Source of the DNA: Parvibaculum sp039680535
GTDB lineage: Bacteria; Pseudomonadota; Alphaproteobacteria; Parvibaculales; Parvibaculaceae
Assembly: GCF_039680535.1 (NCBI RefSeq)
Contig: NZ_JBDKSS010000014.1
Coordinates: 1 to 64,000, forward strand
Reading direction: 5' to 3'
Length of the DNA stretch: 64,000 nt
How positions within the stretch are numbered: position 1 is the first letter of the stretch; each line of letters opens with the position of its first letter. The notes under the pieces were generated by a model. The model did no database searches and had not been told where the DNA came from. It saw only the letters and a program-made list of their open reading frames with translations. Positions 58,120 to 64,000 of this stretch are shown one piece after another. A program made the translations under genes and the position numbers.

Positions 58120-60939
58120 CTATTCCTCGTCCGATCCCGTTTCGCTTGCTTCGTCCACACGCTCCACCGAAACGACGCGCTCGTCGGCATTGGTGCGGAA
58201 GATGGTCACGCCCTGCGTCGCGCGGCCTGCAATGCGCACATCGTCAACCGGGCAGCGGATGAGCTGGCCCTGATCGGTGACGAGCATGATCTGGTCCTGC
58301 TCCTCCACCGGGAAGGACGAAACGAGCTTGCCGTTTCTCACCGTGACGGTCATGGCGATGATGCCTTTGCCGCCACGTCCCGATGTCCGGTAGTCGTAGG
58401 AAGACGAACGCTTGCCGAAGCCGTTTTCGCTCACGGTGAGCACGAACTGCTCGCGCGCGCCGAGTTCGGTATAGCGCTCGGGCGACAAGGTCAGTTCTTC
58501 CGACGCATCTTCTTCGCCCTCGTCCGCCTCGACGGCTTCGATCTCCGCCTCCTCGCCCTCGCCCGAAACGGCGCGGCGCATCGCGGTTGCCTGTTTCAGA
58601 TAGGCGCGCGCTTCGGCGGGCGTCACATCGACATGGCGCAGGATGCTCATGGCGATCAGCCTGTCGTCCTCATCGAGGCGGATGCCGCGAACGCCGGTCG
58701 AATTGCGGCCCGAGAAAACGCGCACATCGGTGACAGGGAAGCGGACGCAACGGCCGTTGGCCGCGGTGAGCAGAACGTCGTCATCCTCGGTGCATATCTG
58801 AACACCCACAATGGCGTCGCCTTCGTCATCGCCCTCGAACTTCATCGCGATCTTGCCGTTGCGATTGATCTGCACGAAGTCGGAAAGCTCGTTGCGGCGG
58901 ACGCTGCCCTTGAGCGTCGCAAACATCACGTGGAGCTTGGCCCAGCTCTTCTCGTCTTCGGGCAGCGGCATGATGGTCGTGATGGTTTCGCCCTGCTTCA
59001 GCGGCAGGATGTTGATCATCGCCTTGCCGCGGGACTGGGGCGTTGCCTGCGGCAGGCGCCAGACCTTGAGCTTGTAGACCATGCCGGTCGAGGAGAAGAA
59101 CAGCACAGGCGTATGCGTGTTCGCCACGAAGAGCCTGTTGACGAAATCTTCGTCCTTGGTCGCCATGCCCGCGCGACCGCGGCCGCCGCGGCGCTGCGCG
59201 CGATAGGTCGAGAGCGGCACGCGCTTGATGTAACCCTGATGGCTGACGGTGACGACCATATCCTCGCGCTGGATGAGGTCTTCATCCTCGAAGTCGCCCT
59301 CGGCCTCCACGATCTCGGTCCGTCGCGGCGTCGCGAACTCGGCCTTGATCGCGCTGAGTTCGTTACGCACGATTTCGAGGACGCGCGCGCGCGAGCGCAG
59401 GATATCGAGATAGTCGGCTATCCTCAAACCGAGAGCATTCAGCTCGTCGGCGATTTCGTCGCGTCCCAGAGCCGTGAGACGCTGCAGGCGCAGATCGAGG
59501 ATGGCCTTGGCCTGCGCCTCGGAAAGCTTGTAGGTGCCGTCCGGCGAGAGCTTGTGGCGCGGATCGGCGATGAGTTCGACCAGCGGCGCGATGTCGCCCG
59601 CGGGCCAGTCGCGCGCCATCAATCGTTCCCGGGCCGTGCCCGGATCGGGCGCGGTGCGGATGAGATGGATCACCTCATCGATATTGGCAACCGCGATGGC
59701 GAGGCCGACCAAGACATGTGCGCGGTCGCGCGCCTTGCCGAGTTCGAACTTCGTCCGCCGGGTGACGACTTCCTCGCGGAACTGCGTGAACGCCTCGATG
59801 AACTGCTTGAGGTTCAGAAGCTCCGGGCGACCGCGATAAATCGCCATCATGTTGGAGCCGAAGGTCGTCTGCAGCGGCGAGAAACGATAGAGCTGGTTCA
59901 GCACCACGTCGGGAACGGCATCGCGCTTCAGCTCGATCACGACGCGCATGCCGTCGCGGTCGGACTCGTCGCGCAAATCGCTGATGCCGTCGATCTTCTT
60001 GTCGCGCACAAGCTCGGCGATGCGCTCGATCATCGTCGTCTTGTTCACCTGATAGGGAATCTCGCTGATGATGAGAGCGACGCGGTCACGCTTCAGCTCC
60101 TCGATCTCGACGCGCCCACGAACTGTGAGCGAGCCCTTGCCAGTGAGATAGGTGGAGCGCGCGCCGGCGCGGCCGATCAGAATGCCGCCCGTCGGGAAAT
60201 CGGGCGCGGGCACATGCTCGATCAACTCGTCGAGCGAGATCGCCGGATTGTCGATCAGCGCGATGCAGGCGTCGATGACCTCGCCGAGATTGTGCGGCGG
60301 CACGTTCGTCGCCATGCCGACGGCGATGCCGTTGGCGCCGTTGACCAGCAGGTTCGGGAATTCGGCCGGCAGGACGGTCGGTTCTCTTTCGGAGCCGTCA
60401 TAATTGTCCTGGAAGTCGACCGTTTCCTTGTCGAGATCATTGACCAGAAGATGCGCGACCTTGGCCATGCGCACTTCGGTGTAACGCATGGCGGCGGCGG
60501 GGTCGCCGTCGACCGAGCCGAAATTGCCCTGCCCGTCAAGCAGCGGCAGACGCATCGAGAAAGGCTGCGCCAGGCGCACCAAGGCATCGTAAATCGATTG
60601 ATCGCCATGCGGATGATACTTACCGATGACGTCGCCGACGACGCGGGCAGATTTGCGATAGGGCTTGTTCCAGTCGTAGCCGTTCTCGCTCATCGAGAAG
60701 AGGATGCGGCGATGCACGGGCTTCAACCCGTCCCGCGCATCGGGCAGCGCACGGCTCATGATCACGCTCATGGCGTAATCGAGATAGGAGCGGCGCATCT
60801 CGTCTTCGATGGTGATCGGCGAGACGTCCTTCTCCGGCGGCGTCGGCGTGCCGCCCGAAGTTCCGTCGGAACCCAAACCGCCCCCGTTGCCCGGGTTCGG
60901 CTCGTCGCCCGGAATGTCGCTGTCTGGCGTGTCGGACAA
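58120..60939 (-). CDS. gyrA: DNA gyrase subunit A
   Basis: The 939-residue product has a Gly/Pro-rich N-terminal extension of about 30 residues, then ITIEDEMRRSYLDYAMSVI, the catalytic Tyr153 (AMRYTEVRM), and the C-terminal beta-pinwheel with the GyrA box QRRGGRGRAG. An acidic insertion (about residues 795-825) lies in the C-terminal domain. In the quinolone region the position equal to E. coli Ser83 is Gln114 (HPHGDQSIYD). The start is a TTG at 60939 with a weak site. A strong hairpin lies 20-51 bp upstream. Confidence 0.97.
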   Translation of the reverse strand: MSDTPDSDIPGDEPNPGNGGGLGSDGTSGGTPTPPEKDVSPITIEDEMRRSYLDYAMSVIMSRALPDARDGLKPVHRRILFSMSENGYDWNKPYRKSARVVGDVIGKYHPHGDQSIYDALVRLAQPFSMRLPLLDGQGNFGSVDGDPAAAMRYTEVRMAKVAHLLVNDLDKETVDFQDNYDGSEREPTVLPAEFPNLLVNGANGIAVGMATNVPPHNLGEVIDACIALIDNPAISLDELIEHVPAPDFPTGGILIGRAGARSTYLTGKGSLTVRGRVEIEELKRDRVALIISEIPYQVNKTTMIERIAELVRDKKIDGISDLRDESDRDGMRVVIELKRDAVPDVVLNQLYRFSPLQTTFGSNMMAIYRGRPELLNLKQFIEAFTQFREEVVTRRTKFELGKARDRAHVLVGLAIAVANIDEVIHLIRTAPDPGTARERLMARDWPAGDIAPLVELIADPRHKLSPDGTYKLSEAQAKAILDLRLQRLTALGRDEIADELNALGLRIADYLDILRSRARVLEIVRNELSAIKAEFATPRRTEIVEAEGDFEDEDLIQREDMVVTVSHQGYIKRVPLSTYRAQRRGGRGRAGMATKDEDFVNRLFVANTHTPVLFFSSTGMVYKLKVWRLPQATPQSRGKAMINILPLKQGETITTIMPLPEDEKSWAKLHVMFATLKGSVRRNELSDFVQINRNGKIAMKFEGDDEGDAIVGVQICTEDDDVLLTAANGRCVRFPVTDVRVFSGRNSTGVRGIRLDEDDRLIAMSILRHVDVTPAEARAYLKQATAMRRAVSGEGEEAEIEAVEADEGEEDASEELTLSPERYTELGAREQFVLTVSENGFGKRSSSYDYRTSGRGGKGIIAMTVTVRNGKLVSSFPVEEQDQIMLVTDQGQLIRCPVDDVRIAGRATQGVTIFRTNADERVVSVERVDEASETGSDEE

Positions 60940-60958
60940 ATGCTTTTCTAACGTTTGA

Positions 60959-60990
60959 GGGCGCCAGCGATCTCTGATCGCGCGGCGCCC
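60959..60990 (-). promoter_or_regulatory. Hairpin in the gyrA leader
   Basis: GGGCGCC and GGCGCCC enclose a second stem, GCGATC-TCT-GATCGC, with an unpaired A on one side and two bases on the other. The 13-bp composite hairpin ends 20 bases before the TTG start of gyrA on the minus strand. Position suggests a 5' leader structure affecting transcription or translation, or a terminator of upstream transcription. Confidence 0.5.
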
Positions 60991-61149
60991 GAAGGACCAA
61001 AAAGAGCCCGGAAAACGACTTCCGAATCCCCGAAATCAACTGACGCACAGACTAGCAGGTCCGGCATTTTCGGGCAACCTGAAACGCCGCTCGCCGCGAC
61101 CTATAACCCTTTGTAATTATTAGGGAAATAGCGGTCGATTTTGCGCGGT

Positions 61150-62016
61150 TCATCGGGCCGCCGGCGTCGCGCGGAAAAGCAGCGCGGTGGCATCGTCCGA
61201 ACGCTTGAAGCGCGGATAGAGGCGCAGCGCCGGATCCTCGTTTTGCTCGATATTCCTGATCTCGGACAGGAGGGCGGAAAGCCCCTCGTCGCGGGCGCGC
61301 CGGACAAGATCTGCGGGTGTGAGGCGGTCATAGTCATAGGCGAGCGAGGCAAAGCCATCGGTCATCAGCAGGCCGGTGACCGGTCTCGTCAGCGGCACTT
61401 CCCAGCGCCGCATGAAATCGACGGCGCGCGGGTCCAGGCCCAAAATCCAGTAACCCGTTTCCGTGTTCTGGCGGTTCCGCGCGGCACGCAGGAAGCGCAT
61501 GACATCGGGCGAGGCGAACATGTCCGCTCCCGGCGCGAGCGAGGCAATGAGGTCCGCTATGCGCTGGCGGGCCGATGCCTCCCGGTCGAGGTGGCGGTCG
61601 CCGAAGGTCGTCGCCTCGCCCTCGTCCGTCAGCAGCACTAGATGGCAATCGGCGAAATTCACGTAAGAGAGCGTCGCGCCGTCGCTATGGACCATGCTCA
61701 TGGCTGCCGAGGGCAGTTCATAACGGCCGTTCGGCGGGCGGCGCTTCTTTGACTCGAAGGCCTGAGCAAGGCTGTCGATCGCGGCCTTCGTGAGACCGCC
61801 GAGATCGCTCCCGTGTCGCTCTGCATGGGCGCCGAAATAGGCGCTCGCCTCCTGCGCCAACCAATGCGCATCGCTCGGTGCATCCAGAAGCTCGTCATCG
61901 GCGACGCCGGTCGCGCCGTCGATCACCCAGGCATGCGCCGGCGCATGGCCGTATGCATCCTCGTTCGGCTTTTCCGGATGCCCTGCATCCGTAATTACAT
62001 CGAGGATGCGGAGCAT
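61150..62016 (-). CDS. PP2C-type protein phosphatase-like protein
   Basis: The 288-residue product has a PP2C-like layout: ITDAGHPEKPNEDAYG at the start, VIDGATGVADDELL with metal-ligand Asp, YVNFADCHLVLLTDEGE, VTGLLMTDGFASL with Asp-Gly, and a C-terminal KRSDDATALLF with the last metal Asp. These match the motifs of metal-dependent Ser/Thr phosphatases. The partner kinase is not visible. It lies 4 bp after a DUF2269 gene and probably shares its transcript. Confidence 0.8.
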   Translation of the reverse strand: MLRILDVITDAGHPEKPNEDAYGHAPAHAWVIDGATGVADDELLDAPSDAHWLAQEASAYFGAHAERHGSDLGGLTKAAIDSLAQAFESKKRRPPNGRYELPSAAMSMVHSDGATLSYVNFADCHLVLLTDEGEATTFGDRHLDREASARQRIADLIASLAPGADMFASPDVMRFLRAARNRQNTETGYWILGLDPRAVDFMRRWEVPLTRPVTGLLMTDGFASLAYDYDRLTPADLVRRARDEGLSALLSEIRNIEQNEDPALRLYPRFKRSDDATALLFRATPAAR

Positions 62017-62020
62017 GGGC

Positions 62021-62494
62021 TCACCAGTATTCGGGCTGCGTGACCATGAAATAGAGAATGGCGACGATGGCGATGAAGCCCGGCATGCCGCACCAGTACC
62101 AGAGGCGCAGATACTGCCGATAGCGCGGCGGCAGCGGCGTTCCGGCGGCGAGCGCCGTGGCCGCCATTTCCCTCATCTGCAGACGCAGCCAGAAGCCCGG
62201 AAGCCAGAGCAGGCCTATCAGCGCGTAGAGACCGAGACTGATGGCAAGCCAGCTCTGCCAGATGTGAAGATGCGCGATATGCGCGAGGCTCAGGCCGGTC
62301 ACCGGCTGCAGCACAAAGGCCGTGGCCATCAACGCGATATCGGCCGCGACGACGATCCTCGCCGTTCCCGCGATCAGCGCCACATTCCCCGAGCGGTTCG
62401 CCACCACCATGAAGAAGGCAATGCCGAGCCCGGTGCCGAAGAGGATCATGGCGCCGAGAATGTGCAGCAATTCGAGAAGCGTGAATGTCTCCAT
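62021..62494 (-). CDS. DUF2269-family integral membrane protein
   Basis: The 157-residue product has four membrane segments and the DUF2269 features LLELLHILGAMILFGTGLG, QPVTGLSLAHIAH and LYFMVTQPEYW. The conserved His residues in membrane segments suggest metal or heme binding, not proven. Its function is unknown. It is directly followed by the PP2C gene. Confidence 0.85.
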   Translation of the reverse strand: METFTLLELLHILGAMILFGTGLGIAFFMVVANRSGNVALIAGTARIVVAADIALMATAFVLQPVTGLSLAHIAHLHIWQSWLAISLGLYALIGLLWLPGFWLRLQMREMAATALAAGTPLPPRYRQYLRLWYWCGMPGFIAIVAILYFMVTQPEYW

Positions 62495-62538
62495 CGGCGA
62501 GGCTCCGTTGGGAAGCCCTCAAGCGGGCCGCCCCCTGC

Positions 62539-63021
62539 CTAGAAGGGAATCTCGTCGTCGAGATCCTGGGCGAAGCTGCCCTTCGAGCCGCCCGAGCTGC
62601 GGCCACCGCCGAAATCGTCGTCGCCATAGTCGCCGCCGCCGGCCGACGAGCCGCCCGTGCCGCCGCCGGACCGGCCGTCCAGCATGGTCAGCACCGAGTT
62701 GAAGCCCTGAAGCACGATTTCGGTCGAATATTTTTCCTGGCCCGACTGGTCGGTCCATTTGCGCGTCTGAAGCGCGCCCTCGATGTAAACCTTCGAGCCC
62801 TTCTTCAGGTACTGCTCGGCTACCTTGCAGAGGCCTTCATTGAAGATCACGACGCGGTGCCACTCGGTCTTTTCCTTGCGCTCGCCCGAGTTCTTGTCGC
62901 GCCAGCTTTCCGAGGTCGCGATGCGTAGATTGGCAATCGGGCGTCCATCCTGAGTCCGGCGAATTTCGGGATCGGCACCCAGATTGCCGACCAGAATGAC
63001 CTTGTTGACGCTGCCTGCCAT
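62539..63021 (-). CDS. ssb: Single-stranded DNA-binding protein
   Basis: The start is the ATG at 63021, giving 160 residues. The OB-fold is seen in SVNKVILVGNLGADPEIRRT, in parts, and KGSKVYIEGALQTRKWTDQSG in parts. A Gly-rich linker and the acidic tip DDEIPF follow, the docking site for repair and replication partners. It is divergent from uvrA, with an SOS box in the spacer. Confidence 0.97.
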   Translation of the reverse strand: MAGSVNKVILVGNLGADPEIRRTQDGRPIANLRIATSESWRDKNSGERKEKTEWHRVVIFNEGLCKVAEQYLKKGSKVYIEGALQTRKWTDQSGQEKYSTEIVLQGFNSVLTMLDGRSGGGTGGSSAGGGDYGDDDFGGGRSSGGSKGSFAQDLDDEIPF

Positions 63022-63173
63022 GTCTCTCGCTCCGATGCGCCGCAAGGACGCGCGAAGCGCCCGAGCCAGTCACTTACAAATGAAATTCCCGCACACCATA
63101 CAAGCAACCAACGGGATTCGGTGGCCCCGCTATGCCGTGCCGGGGGATATCCACAGAAAAGCGCTGCGCTGAT

Positions 63174-63188
63174 GTTCTTTTTTTGTTC
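63174..63188. promoter_or_regulatory. LexA (SOS) box of the ssb-uvrA spacer
   Basis: GTTC-TTTTTTT-GTTC is an exact match to the GTTC-N7-GTTC direct-repeat SOS box that LexA uses in alphaproteobacteria. It lies 153 bp before the ssb start and about 135 bp before the uvrA start, so it can control uvrA or both. The rest of the 300-bp spacer holds no convincing gene. Confidence 0.85.
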
Positions 63189-63322
63189 TAGACAAACGCG
63201 TCGTGAAAGTCAAAATGAAATCAGGAATGAAGATTCGACCATGCGAGATCTCCTCGATTTGATCGGCAGCCCCGCGGCGCGGCGCTTGTTTGCGGCGCCC
63301 GATAACTTACATTGCAGAGCGA

Positions 63323-64000
63323 ATGTCCTCCCCTCGCAAGTCAACGAGTAAACGCCCCATGGCTGACGCGGCGCGTCCGGCTTCCCCGGCCTCTTCGAAA
63401 GTGCTGGCCGTTCGCGGCGCACGCGAGCACAACCTCAAGAACATTTCGATCGAGCTGCCGCGAGACAAGCTGATCGTCTTCACCGGGCTTTCGGGCTCCG
63501 GCAAGTCGTCGCTGGCCTTCGATACGATCTATGCAGAGGGGCAGCGGCGCTATGTCGAAAGCCTTTCGGCCTATGCGCGGCAATTTCTGGAGATGATGCA
63601 GAAGCCGGATGTCGACCAGATCGACGGCCTCTCTCCCGCCATCTCCATCGAGCAGAAGACGACGTCCCGCAATCCGCGCTCGACAGTCGGCACCGTCACC
63701 GAAATCTACGACTACATGCGCCTCCTCTGGGCGCGCATCGGCGTGCCCTACTCGCCCGCGACGGGTCTTCCGATCGAAAGCCAGACGGTCAGCCAGATGG
63801 TCGACCGCGTCATGGCGCTTCCGGAAGGCACACGGCTCTATCTGCTCGCGCCCATCGTGCGCGGCCGCAAGGGCGAATACCGCAAGGAATTCGGCGAGCT
63901 CCAGCGCAAGGGCTTCCAGCGCGTGAAAGTCGACGGCACCTTCCATGAGATCGACAGCGTGCCGGCGCTCAACAAGAAGCTGAAGCACGATATCGACGTG
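63323..64000 (+). CDS. uvrA: Excinuclease ABC subunit UvrA (5' part)
   Basis: The frame is open to the window edge, so the gene continues to the right. The ABC-type start has VRGAREHNLKNISIELPR, the first Walker A GLSGSGKSS (about residue 55 of the long form), and YAEGQRRYVESLSAYARQFL, with DQIDGLSPAISIEQKT after it. UvrA finds bulky DNA lesions and loads UvrB. The ATG at 63323 extends the protein by 12 residues over an ATG at 63359; neither has a strong ribosome-binding site, so the start is open. Confidence 0.95.
   Translation, partial: MSSPRKSTSKRPMADAARPASPASSKVLAVRGAREHNLKNISIELPRDKLIVFTGLSGSGKSSLAFDTIYAEGQRRYVESLSAYARQFLEMMQKPDVDQIDGLSPAISIEQKTTSRNPRSTVGTVTEIYDYMRLLWARIGVPYSPATGLPIESQTVSQMVDRVMALPEGTRLYLLAPIVRGRKGEYRKEFGELQRKGFQRVKVDGTFHEIDSVPALNKKLKHDIDV

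Noticed and set aside
58087..60951. Very long plus-strand open frame (954 codons) opposite gyrA
   Set aside because: It is antisense to an unmistakable gyrA and is rich in Arg, Asp and His as expected from reverse reading of GC-rich codons. It has no domain.
63241..63351. 36-codon frame just upstream of uvrA (MRDLLDLIGSPAAR...)
   Set aside because: It could be a leader peptide ending 7 bp before the second uvrA ATG, but it has no convincing ribosome-binding site and overlaps the longer uvrA start.

Overview
The window looks like a GC-rich alphaproteobacterial chromosome. The sequence evidence is a GTTC-N7-GTTC SOS box between ssb and uvrA, the collinear block gyrA-coaD-two cyclophilins-queA-tgt, an IalB-family secreted protein, an alphaproteobacterial-type HspQ, a paired Mfd/SdhE locus facing RecG, and many short-overlap (ATGA, TTGA, TAATG) gene junctions. 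The density of CoA-ester enzymes (AMP-forming ligase, CaiB-type racemase, CoA-ester lyase, SCP2-type thiolase, HMG-CoA-synthase/OB-fold fusion) fits a lipid- or hydrocarbon-degrading Hyphomicrobiales such as Parvibaculum. That genus assignment is an inference from memory and cannot be proved here.

Region 1 (1-10640) is a tRNA-Ser(UGA) gene followed by a 10.5-kb integrated element. It is bounded by a 16-bp direct repeat of the tRNA 3' end (112-127 and 10624-10639). Reading leftwards from the right end, it carries a P4-type tyrosine integrase, a coupled unknown gene, an AlpA-like regulator, a winged-helix protein whose gene runs into five 22-bp dyad repeats, two small genes, an HK97-type prohead protease, a major capsid protein, a 68-residue protein and a 1107-residue tape measure protein. 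No terminase, portal, head-tail connector, major tail protein, lysis gene or repressor is visible. At the left end are three non-structural genes: a membrane-anchored HIRAN protein, a highly acidic protein and a ribbon-helix-helix protein. The element may be a phage satellite or a cleanly reduced prophage.

Region 2 (10.6-32.7 kb) is mixed metabolism and envelope functions: alpha/beta hydrolase, an ArsR repressor with a fused double SRPBCC protein and a well-defined autoregulatory promoter, thioesterase, glutathione transferase, two paralogous MFS carriers around a gamma-carbonic-anhydrase-like protein, a CoA-ester lyase, an Old Yellow Enzyme, a ChbG-like deacetylase, HspQ, a hexapeptide acyltransferase, an IalB protein, a peptide-binding protein, a racemase/ligase pair, an SDR, a FrnE-like oxidoreductase and the MsrPQ methionine sulfoxide repair system.

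Region 3 (32.7-48.9 kb) holds DNA repair (mfd, recG), sdhE, a DUF502 membrane protein, a three-gene DUF7064/phosphotransferase/DUF6285 operon, an MBOAT/SGNH acylation pair, a thiolase plus HMG-CoA-synthase-like/OB-fold fusion that lacks the usual catalytic cysteine, and a TPR-SPOR envelope protein.

Region 4 (48.9-64 kb) is housekeeping: glmU-glmS for UDP-GlcNAc, a beta carbonic anhydrase, tRNA-Lys(UUU), the queuosine genes queA-tgt (Tgt has lost three of its four zinc ligands), two cyclophilins, coaD, gyrA, a PP2C phosphatase, and the divergent ssb/uvrA pair under a LexA box. uvrA runs off the right edge.

The most unusual items are the capsid-bearing element with its dyad array, the zinc-site loss in Tgt, the Cys-to-Gln condensing-enzyme fusion, and the leaderless ArsR promoter bracketed by two operators.
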